Assembly (NCBI RefSeq): GCF_015206895.1
Contig: NZ_JADEXU010000016.1
Span: 18,168 to 82,167 of the forward strand
Direction of reading: 5' to 3'
Length of the DNA stretch: 64,000 nt
Source of the DNA: Nostoc sp. LEGE 12450
GTDB lineage: Bacteria; Cyanobacteriota; Cyanobacteriia; Cyanobacteriales; Nostocaceae
Below the pieces are notes generated by a model. The model saw only the letters and a list, made by a program, of their open reading frames with translations, did no database searches and was not told the origin of the DNA. Positions 45,647 through 56,903 of this stretch are shown in pieces. Both the position numbers and the translations under genes were made by a program. How positions within the stretch are numbered: position 1 is the stretch's first letter; each line of letters starts with the position of its first letter.

Positions 45647-47794
45647 ATGAACTTTCAACAGCAAGGCATTCAATCTAGTAACAATTTTTCTGTAAACCAA
45701 GTGCTAAAAGTTGATGAAGTCAGTAGAAATGATCAGGAAATTGAAAATCAATTAGTAGAGCCAGATTTGAAACAGTTGCAAGATAAACTTTTATTACTTA
45801 TAGAACGTAATCCTTTGCCTTTAATTGAGTGGAATACAGCGTTTCAAGTAATCCAATGGAATCTGGCTGCTGAACAACTATTTGGATACAGCAAAAGTGA
45901 AGTACTTGGTTGTCAGGTATCAGAAATAATTGTGCCAGAAAGTGAGAGAGTACAAGCTATCCAAATAATGAATTTATTAATTGAAGAGAAAGTGGGAGGT
46001 AATAATCTCAGTAAGAACCTGACAAAACATGGAATAGTGATTATTTGTGATTGGTGTCACACTCCGATAACTAATGTGGATGGCAAGGTAATTAGTATTG
46101 TCTCAACAGTACAGGATATTACAAAAGTAAAGTCTTTTGAAAGCGCTCTGCGCGAAAACGAAAAGACCTATCAGCAAATTCTTGATGCAATTACAGATAT
46201 GGTACTGGTTAAAGGTGCTAAATCTCGAATAATTTGGGCAAATAAGGCATTTCGTGATTATTACGGGATGAGTGAGTCACAGCTTCAAAATATGATTGAT
46301 GCACCCTTCAGCGAAGCAGATCATACCCTGCAATATATCAAAGATGATACTTACGTATTTGAAAGTGGACAGACACTAGAAATTCCCCAAGAGCCAGTAA
46401 CTCGGTACAATGGCGAAGTACGCCTATTCCATACAATCAAATCTGCGATCCGCAACGAACTAGGTCAAGTGATAATGACTGTTGGTGTAGCTCGTGATAT
46501 TAGTGAGCATAAACAAGCCCAGAAAGAACAGGCAAAGTTGTTAGCAATTCTAGAAGCAGCACCAGACTTTATTAGCACTGCTGACTTAACTGGGCAGGTT
46601 CTTTACTTTAATAAAGCAGCTCGTAGAATGTTGGAGCTAGGGGAAGAAGAATCGGTTCAAGGGAGAAATTTGTCCCAAAATCATCCTAAATGGGCAAATG
46701 ATATTATCCAGAATCAAGGATTACCAGAATCAGTTAGAGTCGGTGATTGGGTTGGGGAAACGGCTGTTTTAAAAGCAGATGGACGAGAAATTCCCATATC
46801 CCAGCTGATTATTGCTCACAAATCACCTGATGGAGAAGTTGAATATTTCTCGACGATCGCAAGGGATATCAGCGAACTCAAAGCTGCGGAAGAAACTTTG
46901 GTGCAAAAAGCGGAAGATTTAGAGCGCACTCTTAAAGAACTTCAAAGCACCCAAGCTCATTTGCTTCAAAGTGAAAAAATGTCCTCTATTGGTCAATTGG
47001 TTGCTGGAGTAGCTCACGAAATGAATAATCCTTTGGGCTTTATTGCTGCCAGTGTAAAACAAGCTAAACCTACCTTTGCTGATATTGTTGACCACTTAAA
47101 GCTTTATCAGAAGAAGTTCCCCGCTCCGGGAGATGAAATTCTCATCCATGCCGAAGAAATTGACTTGGAATATAGCTTATCAGATTTACCCGAAATGATT
47201 GATTCGATGACGATAGCCTGTGACAGGCTGAAAGATATTAGTACCAGTCTCCGCACTTTCACCCGTGCCGATCAAGACTACAAAATACCTTTCAATATCC
47301 ACCAAGGCATTGATAGTACCATTCTAATTCTTAAACATCGTCTGAAAGCGAATGAGCAACGTCCGAAGATTGAAGTTATCACAAACTACGGTAATTTACC
47401 TGAAGTAGAATGTTTTCCAGGTCAATTAAATCAGGTATTTATGAACATACTAGCGAATGCTATTGATGCCTTGGATGAATCAAATACAGACCGGAGTTTT
47501 AGAGAGATTAAAGCCAATCCTAATCGGATTATGATTACCACCTTATTAGAAAACAAACAGGTTGAGGTGAAGATTGCTGATAATGGTCAAGGGATGAGTG
47601 AATCAATTAAACAAAAAGTATTTGACGACTTGTTTACTACCAAAGGTGTTGGTAAAGGAACCGGATTAGGACTAGCGATCGCTCAGTCTATTGTTGTAGA
47701 AAAACATGGTGGAACTTTGGATGTGAATTCTACCCCGGGTGTTGGAACAGAATTTGTGATTACCTTACCAATTCTGGCTCAGACCCAAAATTAA
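45647..47794 (+). CDS. PAS-domain sensor histidine kinase
   Basis: 715 residues without transmembrane helices. Three PAS domains in tandem (about 48-165, 172-290 and 295-415; LIERNPLPLIEWN, EKTYQQILDAITD, LLAILEAAPDFIST), a coiled coil, HisKA with AGVAHEMNNP (His about 456) and a HATPase with NILANAIDAL, ADNGQGMSE and GTGLGLAIAQSIVVEKHGG. It is a cytoplasmic sensor that may bind small ligands or respond to redox. The C-terminus is very like the HATPase remnant in the pseudogene at 36391. Confidence 0.93.
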   Translation: MNFQQQGIQSSNNFSVNQVLKVDEVSRNDQEIENQLVEPDLKQLQDKLLLLIERNPLPLIEWNTAFQVIQWNLAAEQLFGYSKSEVLGCQVSEIIVPESERVQAIQIMNLLIEEKVGGNNLSKNLTKHGIVIICDWCHTPITNVDGKVISIVSTVQDITKVKSFESALRENEKTYQQILDAITDMVLVKGAKSRIIWANKAFRDYYGMSESQLQNMIDAPFSEADHTLQYIKDDTYVFESGQTLEIPQEPVTRYNGEVRLFHTIKSAIRNELGQVIMTVGVARDISEHKQAQKEQAKLLAILEAAPDFISTADLTGQVLYFNKAARRMLELGEEESVQGRNLSQNHPKWANDIIQNQGLPESVRVGDWVGETAVLKADGREIPISQLIIAHKSPDGEVEYFSTIARDISELKAAEETLVQKAEDLERTLKELQSTQAHLLQSEKMSSIGQLVAGVAHEMNNPLGFIAASVKQAKPTFADIVDHLKLYQKKFPAPGDEILIHAEEIDLEYSLSDLPEMIDSMTIACDRLKDISTSLRTFTRADQDYKIPFNIHQGIDSTILILKHRLKANEQRPKIEVITNYGNLPEVECFPGQLNQVFMNILANAIDALDESNTDRSFREIKANPNRIMITTLLENKQVEVKIADNGQGMSESIKQKVFDDLFTTKGVGKGTGLGLAIAQSIVVEKHGGTLDVNSTPGVGTEFVITLPILAQTQN

Positions 47795-48001
47795 CTTGCT
47801 CGAAAGTGTGATTTCAGTTAACCACCGCCTTCCCTACGCACACCATCTACAGCCGCTATTCATTGTTAACCCAAAGGAGCCACTGCCCCAAATACCCATT
47901 CCAGTAAGGCTCCCCATCAGCAACGCCGATTGTTTTGAGATTGATTGTCTTAAATAGGCTAAAAGCCAGATTAAAAGAAGCTTTGAAACAAAGGTATAAT
48001 T

Positions 48002-49488
48002 CAATACGGTTCAGTTAAGGCTCAAATAGTTGTAAATTGGGTATTGTTTCCAAAAATGGAAATCCAGTCAGGTGCATCTCAAGGAATTCTCGTTGGTGTC
48101 TCCTAAGATACGAAGTACTGAGATATTCAAGGCGATAGAGACAGCTATCCCCGCAACTTCAATCGAACAGGCGATAGCGAAAATCAAAGTTGAAGAGGAG
48201 CGTACACGCTCGTTACCAGCGCAACTAGTAGTTTGTCTGATAATAGCAATGAGTCTCTGGTCGAGAGATTCAATGCGTGATGTACTAAAAAATCTGATTG
48301 ATGGTCTTTCGGAAGCATGGGTCAAAGTAGGCAAATATTGGCGTATCCCATGTAAATCAGCCATTACCCAAGCCAGACAGAGATTAGGAGCAGGGGTGAT
48401 GACGCAATTGTTTCATCAGTTGGTGCGACCAATGGCAAATAGCGCAACAATAGGAGCCTTTATCAACGGGCTACGAATCGTCGTGATTGACGGGAGTTGC
48501 TTAGATATCCCAGATAGTGATGAAAACGCCAGGGTTTTTGGTCGTCCTGGTAGTCGTCCTGGCACACGAGCAGCATTTCCCAAAGCGAGATTAGTAATAT
48601 TGGTAGAAGCTGGAACACATTTAATTTTTGATGCCTTAATCTGCCCATACCGCATAGGAGAGCGAGTACGGGCATTAAAACTTTTACGCTCAGTCACAGA
48701 GCGAATGTTGTTGATGTGGGATAGAGGTTTACATTCCTATGCTATGGTGCAAGCAACAGTCAATAAAGGTTGTGATTATTTAGGAAGAATTCCAGAAGAG
48801 CGTTAAATTCTTAAACGACAAACCTCTAGAAGATGGTTCATATTTGAGTTGGATTTATCCATCTGGCAAATTGAGAAAAAAGGGTTGTGAACCAATCTTG
48901 GTAAGAGTTATAGAGTACAAGATTGAGAATCCAGACAACCCAGAAGAACAGATTAGATATCGCTTAATTACGAGCTTATTAGATATTAAAAAATTCCCAG
49001 CCCATTTACTTGCTTACGAATATCACCAACGCTGGGAAGTCGAGAACACAATTGATGAACTCAAAGTACATCTTTTAGGACGAAAAACTCATATTCGTTC
49101 TCAAAAACCACGAGAGGTAGTGCAAGAAGTTTACGGTTTATTATTAGGCCATTGGACTGTAAGAACGTTAATTTTTCAAGCTGCAACCAGCATAGACGTT
49201 GCGCCCTTGCGTCTAAGTTTCACAGGAACGTTGCGAGTTATTCGCCGTGCCCTTCCTAAATTCCAGCGTTTGCAACCACACGAACTTCCCTTTTTTTGAG
49301 TTGGTTAACTCTAGAGATTCTTGATCAAGTTTTACCTCAAAGGGTTCATAGAAGTAACCCAAGGGTTGTGAAAAAACCTGTATCAAAATTTCGATCAAAA
49401 AAAGTAAAACACAGAGGTACTGGGACAATAACAAAGCCTCACGTCTTCCTTATTCTAAGCACTGCATAGCCTTAACTGAACCGTATTG
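48002..49488 (+). mobile_element. IS4-family insertion sequence, about 1.49 kb
   Basis: Perfect 21-base terminal inverted repeats (CAATACGGTTCAGTTAAGGCT at 48002-48022 and its complement at 49468-49488) enclose a single transposase gene that is frameshifted. No matching target duplication is visible: the left flank is AAGGTATAATT and the right flank is GACTATAGAC. This points to a deletion or rearrangement after insertion. The right end abuts a truncated response regulator. Confidence 0.9.
48072..49299 (+). pseudogene. IS4-family transposase, frameshifted
   Basis: The first part (GTG at 48072 to TAA at 48804-48806, 244 codons) has the IS4 N-terminal domain and catalytic Asp residues in VVIDGSCLD and MWDRGLHS. 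The second part, one base out of frame and continuous through KFLNDKPLEDGSYLSWIYPSG, carries the IS4 signature Y-x2-R-x3-E-x6-K (YHQRWEVENTIDELK). The +1 shift falls near 48795, where no usual slippery heptamer is seen, so this looks like a mutation rather than programmed frameshifting. Confidence 0.88.
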
Positions 49489-50047
49489 GACTATAGACTA
49501 TAAACCAGATATGACCGTTGTTGGGCAAGCCTGCAACGGGCGCGAAGCAGTAGAATTGTTCCGCCAACATCAACCCGATATAACGCTGATGGATTTGCGG
49601 ATGCCTGAGCTAAGTGGAGTTGAAGCGATCGCTACCATTTGTGCTGAGTTTGCCGACGCTCGGATCGTTGTCCTGACAACCTACGACGGGGACGAAGACA
49701 TCTATCGGGGACTGCGATCGGGTGCAAAAGGCTATGTCTTAAAAGATGCAGAACCAGATGAACTACTGGCAGCGATTCGGGCAGTTCACAACGGTCAAAA
49801 GTATATACCCCCTGCCGTAGGTGCAAAGCTGGCAGAGCGGATAAATAACCCAGAACTGAGCGAGCGGGAATTGGAGGTGCTACGTTTGATGGCAAGGGGC
49901 AAGAGTAATTTAGATATTAGTACTGCTTTGTCAATTGCTGAGGGAACAGTCAAATTCCATGTCAAAAATATTCTGAGTAAGTTGGGAGTGGGCGATCGCA
50001 CTCAAGCAATGATTGTTGCTCTAAAGCGCGATATTATCACACTTTAA
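49489..50047 (+). pseudogene. NarL/LuxR-type response regulator, 5' end lost at the IS
   Basis: The reading frame comes in from the IS end (TIDYKPD), and the first ATG (49511) leaves 178 residues against about 210 for the family. The phospho-acceptor Asp (LMDLRMPE), Thr (VVLTTYD) and Lys (YVLKDAE) remain, as does the C-terminal LuxR helix-turn-helix (LSERELEVLRLMARGKSN). The first beta strand and the acidic Asp pair needed for Mg binding are gone. The missing 5' part is not found left of the IS. It might still make a DNA-binding fragment. Confidence 0.82.
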
Positions 50048-50293
50048 GAATTTAGCAAAAGCAATAGATTCATCTGTTGAGAGTAGCACCTGCTCTTTAG
50101 GATAGGTTGCTCCTAGCCCTAAAAGTAAGTCAATCGCTATTCTTAGGGGTAGTGCAAATACTCCTCGTAGGGGATGCGACAAATGGGGAGAAATTCACAT
50201 ATTTTGAGAATAAAGAAACAACATTCAATTTATTACTCTTATTTTAAGCGTTTTCATCGCAACGATACTATCTATAGGCCGTATGAAAAAACG

Positions 50294-50821
50294 ATGAGCC
50301 AGACAAGCGATGGTGACGGACTGCTCATACCAATTTCAAAACACGATAACATCCAAGGAACAATGGATGCACAAACCATTTTAGTTAAATACGGTGACTA
50401 TCAATGTCTTTCCTGTGGTGAGGTTCATAGGATGATTCAAGAGATTCAGCAACAGATCCAATTATGCTTTGTATTCTGCCATTTTCCGCGCATACACATT
50501 CATTTTCAAGCACAAAAGGCAGCAGAAGCGGTAGAAGCCGCCGCCGCGCAAAATAAGTTTTGGCAGATGCACGATCTCTTATTTGAAAATCAATATGCTC
50601 TTAACAATGGACATCTTTTAGAGTATGCCAATGAAATACAGCTTGATATCAATCGATTCCTTCAGGACATGACAGGCCATATTCATGCCGAGCGGGTCGC
50701 TCAGAACATTCAAGGCGGTATACAAAGCGGTGTCAGTAATACGCCAGCTTTATTTATTAACGGAGTTCGCTATAGGGATGCCTGGGATACAGAGAGATTA
50801 CTCGCAGCGATTCTCGACTAG
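50294..50821 (+). CDS. DsbA-family thioredoxin-like protein
   Basis: 175 residues from the ATG at 50294; the frame is open upstream to 50174 but that part looks noncoding. Thioredoxin fold with CLSC active site in YGDYQCLSC, a helical insertion and the cis-Pro loop NTPALFING. Residues LIPISKHDNIQG at the start match the Thioredoxin_4 type. No signal peptide, so it is probably a cytoplasmic thiol-disulfide or glutathione-linked protein. First of several redox genes in this accessory block. Confidence 0.82.
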   Translation: MSQTSDGDGLLIPISKHDNIQGTMDAQTILVKYGDYQCLSCGEVHRMIQEIQQQIQLCFVFCHFPRIHIHFQAQKAAEAVEAAAAQNKFWQMHDLLFENQYALNNGHLLEYANEIQLDINRFLQDMTGHIHAERVAQNIQGGIQSGVSNTPALFINGVRYRDAWDTERLLAAILD

Positions 50822-50996
50822 AAGCTACTCCAACACGTAGCTTATACCAATTCTGTATCTTTAGCAAGGCTGAACTTAAACGTGCTACTGCTCAGGTTTA
50901 TTGGTGAAATGGCGATCGCCATTTCCAGTTTGAAACTCATATTGTCACAACTAGCGATTCTTAAATATTTCACAGGTTTCAACAGGAGGTTCACAA

Positions 50997-51959
50997 ATGA
51001 AGATTTTTGTTGCAGGCGCAACAGGAGCGATCGGTCGTCCGCTAATCGCACAACTGCTAGCGCAAGGACATGAAGTAGTTGCGTTGACACGTTCTTTAGA
51101 AAAAGGACAAACTTTAGCTGAACAAGGCGTGGAATTGGCGATTAGGCAGAGCCTACGCTTCGCGAACGCAGATGTATTTGATGCCGATGCTGTTAAAGCT
51201 GCCATCACCCGCGTTCAGCCGGAAGTGGTGATTGAACAACTCACTTCCCTGCCCAAAACCTATACTGCCGAGTCGATGAGTGCAGCATCAGCTCTGAATA
51301 CTCGCATCCGTAGAGAAGGGGGTGCTAATGTGCTGGCAGCAGCGCAAGCGGCTGGCGTGCGCCGCTATCTGAGGCAGTCGATCGCATTCTGGGCGATTCC
51401 CGGCACAGGCTTGGCAGATGAAGAAACGCCATTAGCTTTTGATGCCTCACCTGCGGTAGCAGCAGATGCTCACATAGTCACTGAAATCGAGCGTGACTTA
51501 CTAGGGAACCCCAACCTAGAAGGGATTGCTCTGCGTTATGGCTTCCTTTACGGGCCCGGTACTTGGTTTGCCCCCGACGGTGATGTTGCCCAACAGGTAC
51601 GACAGCAACAGTTCCCGATTGTTGGGAATGGGGAAGGTGTCTGGTCGTGGTTACATATTGAGGATGCTGCGATCGCCACAGTTGCGGCAGCAGAACGAGG
51701 CAATCCTGGCATTTACCTGATTACGGACGATCAACCCTTAGCGGTGTGCGAGTGGCTTTCTGCTTATGCTCAATGGCTCAATGCCCCACCACCTCCCCAG
51801 GTATCGGTTGAGGATGCTCTGCGAATTAGTGGTGCGGATGCTGTTTATTATGGTACTCAGATGCGAGGCGCATCGAATGCTAAGGCAAAACGCGAATTAA
51901 ATTTTCAGCCCCGACCCTTGGAATGGATGGTTAATACCGCCGTGGCTCATGCCAGTTAA
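50997..51959 (+). CDS. NAD-dependent epimerase/dehydratase-like oxidoreductase
   Basis: 320 residues of the atypical SDR fold: GATGAIGRPL cofactor loop, YGFLYGPGTWF and WSWLHIEDAA. A consensus ribosome binding site (AGGAGG) precedes the ATG. Eleven or so residues (AIRQSLRFANA, bases 51139-51170) come from an interspersed repeat inserted after the second beta strand, just where GVEL should run into DVFDAD. Substrate unknown. Confidence 0.85.
   Translation: MKIFVAGATGAIGRPLIAQLLAQGHEVVALTRSLEKGQTLAEQGVELAIRQSLRFANADVFDADAVKAAITRVQPEVVIEQLTSLPKTYTAESMSAASALNTRIRREGGANVLAAAQAAGVRRYLRQSIAFWAIPGTGLADEETPLAFDASPAVAADAHIVTEIERDLLGNPNLEGIALRYGFLYGPGTWFAPDGDVAQQVRQQQFPIVGNGEGVWSWLHIEDAAIATVAAAERGNPGIYLITDDQPLAVCEWLSAYAQWLNAPPPPQVSVEDALRISGADAVYYGTQMRGASNAKAKRELNFQPRPLEWMVNTAVAHAS
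51139..51170. repeat. Short interspersed repeat in the epimerase gene
   Basis: GCGATTAGGCAGAGCCTACGC followed by TTCGCGAACGC, of the same general class as the repeats inside the NRPS and kinase genes; read in frame. Confidence 0.65.
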
Positions 51960-51980
51960 AAATTTAAGGGAAAAGTAAAG

Positions 51981-52388
51981 ATGAAGATTGCTCAATATGG
52001 AACAGCGATCGCGATCATCCATGCGATCGCACATGGATTACATGGTTTAGCGCATGTGCAAATTCCAATTCCCCTCTCAATACTTCAGAGTTTATTTGTG
52101 GGTATTGTGATTTATGCAATTCCCATCATTGCAGTCGTTTTACTTTGGACACAGTTTTACCGCATTGGTAGCTGGCTCTTACTGGGTTCAATGGCAGCAT
52201 CAATCCTTTTTGGAATCTACAATCATTTGATCGTGATTAGTTCGGATCATGTGTCTCAAGTTTCCTTTGCAGGTTGGGGATTGCTATTCCAAATCACAGC
52301 TATCCTGACATTAATTGTGGATGGATTCGCCTGTTGGATTGGCATCTGGGCATTGAAAACCATTCAGGAACCAGAAAAGGTTATATGA
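51981..52388 (+). CDS. Small four-helix membrane protein, unknown function
   Basis: 135 residues with four hydrophobic segments and a His-rich first helix (IHAIAHGLHGLAH). It begins 21 bases after the epimerase gene with a GGGAAAAG ribosome binding region and is probably cotranscribed. I do not recognise a family. The His pattern might bind metal or haem, but that is only a guess. Confidence 0.7.
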   Translation: MKIAQYGTAIAIIHAIAHGLHGLAHVQIPIPLSILQSLFVGIVIYAIPIIAVVLLWTQFYRIGSWLLLGSMAASILFGIYNHLIVISSDHVSQVSFAGWGLLFQITAILTLIVDGFACWIGIWALKTIQEPEKVI

Positions 52389-52513
52389 ATTGTTTTGATT
52401 ATTTTAATCACCATCATCTGTTATTGTTTACTTGCTTCCTCCCAATTTAGAGCAGTTTTCTTTCATTAGAAATACACACTGAATTAGCCAATTTCTCATT
52501 GTACGGTATCTAA

Positions 52514-53257
52514 ATGAACCACATACTCAAGAATAAACGCGCACTCATTACTGGAGGCAGTCGCGGCATTGGGGCAGCGATCGTCAAGCGTTTAGCAAGT
52601 GAAGGCGCTGATGTTGCCTTCACATATACCAGTTCACCCGATCGGGCTAACGAAATTGTGCAGGCAGCACAGGCGCTAGGTGTCCAAGCTCTTGCCATCC
52701 AAGCCGACAGTGCCGAAGCCAGCGCGGTGGTCGCGGCTGTTGAAGACACTGTGAACAAATTGGGCAGCATTGATATTCTCGTCAACAATGCAGGCGTGCT
52801 GGCGATCGGCCCAATCGACGATTTCACACTGGCGGACTTCGATCGAACCTTTACCATTAACGTGCGTGCCGTGTTTGTGGCGACGCAAGCCGCAGTCAAG
52901 CACATGAAAGAGGGCGGACGCATCATCAACATTGGCAGCACCAACGCCGAACGTATGCCATTTCCTGGTGGTGGCGTATATGCCATGAGTAAATCTGCTC
53001 TGCAAGGTCTTGTGCAAGGACTGTCGCGTGACCTTGGTCCACGCGGGATTACGATCAACAACGTGCAGCCGGGGCCGATCGCTACAGAGATGAATCCCTC
53101 GGAGGGGGAGTTTGCCGAGATGCTCAAAAAGCAGATTGCGGTAGTCCGCTACGGCATGGTTGACGAGGTTGCGGGGCTGGTTGCTTATCTGGCCGGCCCT
53201 GAGTCCGGTTACATCACCGGCGCAAACCTGATGATTGACGGAGGGTTCAGCGCATAA
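52514..53257 (+). CDS. SDR-family oxidoreductase (FabG-like)
   Basis: 247 residues: TGGSRGIG, NNAGVL, YAMSK active-site motif and MIDGGFSA ending, all canonical. Base composition is clearly richer in G and C than the surrounding genes (for example the stretch around 52700-52760), suggesting transfer from another lineage. Closest in style to glucose or 3-oxoacyl reductases of proteobacteria. Confidence 0.9.
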   Translation: MNHILKNKRALITGGSRGIGAAIVKRLASEGADVAFTYTSSPDRANEIVQAAQALGVQALAIQADSAEASAVVAAVEDTVNKLGSIDILVNNAGVLAIGPIDDFTLADFDRTFTINVRAVFVATQAAVKHMKEGGRIINIGSTNAERMPFPGGGVYAMSKSALQGLVQGLSRDLGPRGITINNVQPGPIATEMNPSEGEFAEMLKKQIAVVRYGMVDEVAGLVAYLAGPESGYITGANLMIDGGFSA

Positions 53258-53588
53258 CTGCCGTAGGTAGATGCCTAATACCAATTGTAATTCAGCAAGC
53301 CGGATGTATCCTGGGCTTGGATCTGTTGCTTGATTTTAGAGAATTGGTATAAGTCAGGGGTAAATTCCTGACTTAGGCATCCAAGTAAGGATTAGAAGAG
53401 CATCAGGACTTACGCAAAATCATGAAAAAACGAACCACAGAGGACACGGAGAAATAAGAGTTCCAGAGAGTTCTTGCGTAAGTACTAGAGCATATTTATT
53501 AGGTAAATTCCTCGAATCCCAGTTTAGCGATGGCGCGGAGCGCCCGCTGGAAGCGATCGCATTTATTTCTCATAGAGGTTGATAAAAT
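53258..53588. other. Noncoding spacer with repeats
   Basis: Holds an inverted pair ATACCAATT/AATTGGTAT (about 53278-53350), a hairpin TAAGTCAGG/CCTGACTTA (53350-53375), the MITE at 53408-53483 and a short GC-rich repeat at 53528-53562. No gene seen. Confidence 0.55.
53408..53483. mobile_element. Small MITE with ACTTACGCAA ends
   Basis: Perfect 10-base terminal inverted repeats ACTTACGCAA and TTGCGTAAGT around 56 bases that include a copy of the AACCACAGAGG-type repeat. No clear target duplication. Confidence 0.6.
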
Positions 53589-53810
53589 ATGTTTGATCTC
53601 GACCAAACTATTAAAGACCGCCACTCAACACGCAAATTCTTATCCCAACCAGTGCCACGGGCTTTGCTCGATGAAGCCCTGGCTCTAGCGCAGTTGGCAC
53701 CGTCAAATTCAAATATCCAGCCGTGGCGGTTGGTGTTTGCCCAAGGCGGATGCCGCGATCGCTTGCAAGAGGCTTTGCTAAACCAAGCCAAGCAGCAGCC
53801 CAACAGCTAG
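53589..53810 (+). pseudogene. Nitroreductase, N-terminal fragment
   Basis: The ATG and first 60 or so residues match the nitroreductase start (DRHSTRKFLSQPVP, LAPSNSNIQPWRL, which binds FMN). The frame then runs into unrelated sequence and stops. The rest of the gene is missing; a deletion joins it to the GMC oxidoreductase fragment. Confidence 0.82.
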
Positions 53811-53839
53811 GAGTGAGTCCCCAGGTTTGCCTGCAAGTC

Positions 53840-55181
<1,342 letters not shown>

Positions 55182-55272
55182 CAACGAATTTATAAGGGTT
55201 CCAGGCAACAATATTCGTGCATAAAGTACTGAGCAATAGACTTGTACAGGATGGAGAGTCGATCAACCAAAT

Positions 55273-55668
55273 ATGGACACGCCTTTCCATAGTCTAGGCC
55301 ACTTACCAATCACCCCAGATGAGGGCAAGTATCGTCTGCTGAAAGACTCAAGCCCTGCTATCATTACTGATCATCCCACGATTAGTCAATTAGGTTATAA
55401 ATTTGAAGCTATATCTACTGCAAAGGACAAGACAACAGATCAGGAGTTTGGAGCAGTGGAGTGGGGTTTTGAAGTTCGCCAGGATAACCAAGGAAACCCA
55501 CAATTTGTTGAGTATACTCCAACATTACTCGAAGGTAATTTACAGATAGCAGATGATAATGCGGGCGACAGACGTGATGGACGACAAGCTGCATTTAAGC
55601 AATGGAACCAAACTTATCCACCCCAAAAAGAACAAAGCTCCAATAGCTCAGTAACTCGAATTCCATAA
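55273..55668 (+). CDS. Hypothetical protein
   Basis: 131 residues beginning MDTPFHSLGHLPITPDEG, with a central region EFGAVEWGFEVRQDNQGNP and a polar C-terminus. No signal peptide or membrane segment. I do not recognise a family. It could be a fragment of a larger protein, since it lies between broken genes, but the frame is intact. Confidence 0.5.
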   Translation: MDTPFHSLGHLPITPDEGKYRLLKDSSPAIITDHPTISQLGYKFEAISTAKDKTTDQEFGAVEWGFEVRQDNQGNPQFVEYTPTLLEGNLQIADDNAGDRRDGRQAAFKQWNQTYPPQKEQSSNSSVTRIP

Positions 55669-56396
55669 AACTTTGTCAGCATGAAAATTTGCTTCCATCT
55701 AACTTGGTAATGCTACTTTTAAGTCTAGAGAACGCAAAACTTTTAACTAGACTTGTCCGGAATATTAATTTAAAAAAATAAAAATGCTAAAACGTTTAAG
55801 TGAGCTTCTACTATTTATCTGTAGGCTATCGTGTGCCAACAGCAGATATAAGTTTGTTCTGTAAGTCTCAGGAAAAATTTAATAAGCCTCAACCTTTTTC
55901 TGGAAATAAAGCTTATATCTTGGTGGTGAAAACATTACTACTCCTCATAAAAAGAAACCAAAGCAAGAGTTAACCCAACAACAGAAAGATCAGAATAAAA
56001 CTTTATCTACTAATCTGATACTTATTGAGCATTTTATTCGCTTACTTAAAATATTCCGCATAGCTTTACAAAGATTTTGCTTAAGGATTGATACTTGCGA
56101 ACAGATTATTTTAACAGTTTATGGCTTAATCAGGTTAAAAATTGGTACTTTATTTTTACCAATTTAGTTACTATTAATATTCATGTTAGCTTCAATAATT
56201 AGGGAGTGTTATTTATGGCTCTAAACTATCAGTAACTATCTCAAACCTTTATGAATACGTTTTAACGAAGATATCAAAGCTTGGCCTCAACGCTTTGAAT
56301 AGTCTGGTTTTGGAGTTTTCGAACCAGTCTCTTAGAGCAATCGGGTGTGGCCAAATAATGCAATTGCCTCGACATTAGCAGAGGTTTTATCGGCAA
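55669..56396. other. Noncoding stretch with transposase remnant
   Basis: AT-rich. Apart from the DDE transposase remnant at 55910-56167 nothing is recognised. Confidence 0.5.
55910..56167 (+). pseudogene. DDE_Tnp_4-type transposase, C-terminal remnant
   Basis: 86 codons open from a stop to TAG at 56165-56167 with no start. The pattern TPHKKKPKQELTQQQKDQN followed by LSTNLILIEHFIRLLKIFRI corresponds to the end of IS5-type DDE_Tnp_4 transposases (KKP...LT..QK..N..LS..R..VEH.I...K.FRI). No terminal repeats were located. Confidence 0.65.
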
Positions 56397-56840
56397 TTAA
56401 TTTTTCTTATTCTTTTTGTACTGATTGAGTAAGTATTGTGGATTGCTGATATACATCTCTGTATAACCGCACTGACCACAAATATATGCTGTTAATGTCC
56501 CAGTGTGAGTTCCTTTAAATATGAGCGCTTTTGGATTCTCGTAAATTTCTACTTGCAGATCCTTTTTAAACTCTTCTGTGTGGGTGACAATACGAACGTT
56601 TGGAATTATATTTTCAGAGCCACATTTAACACACGCCAAAAGTTCAACTTCTTGTTGGTCTGGATACTCGGCTAGCCCTGTTGATGTTACGAAGACTGGC
56701 TGACCTTTAATGCTAGAAGGAGCAATTTCGTCAACTCCCTGGAATGACTTGTCCTCGATTCCATCGTTTGAGGTACCACAACTCCAGCAGAAAGAGAAAG
56801 TCTCTTCATTCTGCTCATGGCACTTGCAACATTCCCACAT
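56397..56840 (-). CDS. Double zinc-ribbon protein, unknown function
   Basis: The ATG at 56840 is preferred because GAGG lies about 9 bases upstream; the frame is open to 56903. 147 residues: an N-terminal zinc ribbon (CCKCHEQ...FCWSCGTSN) and a C-terminal one (CVKCGSENI...YICGQCGYTEMY). The second resembles zinc ribbons that report a cystine-knot-like domain in bacterial hypothetical proteins. Function unknown. Confidence 0.75.
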   Translation of the reverse strand: MWECCKCHEQNEETFSFCWSCGTSNDGIEDKSFQGVDEIAPSSIKGQPVFVTSTGLAEYPDQQEVELLACVKCGSENIIPNVRIVTHTEEFKKDLQVEIYENPKALIFKGTHTGTLTAYICGQCGYTEMYISNPQYLLNQYKKNKKN

Positions 56841-56903
56841 TTGTATTACCTCGGCAAAACAGTTGACGTTAGACAAGTTTAAACCAATAACAATTTTACT
56901 CAC

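Noticed and set aside
48795..48850. Programmed frameshift in the IS4 transposase
   Set aside because: The shift is +1 and no A6G- or similar slippery heptamer is present; IS4 members normally have a single frame.
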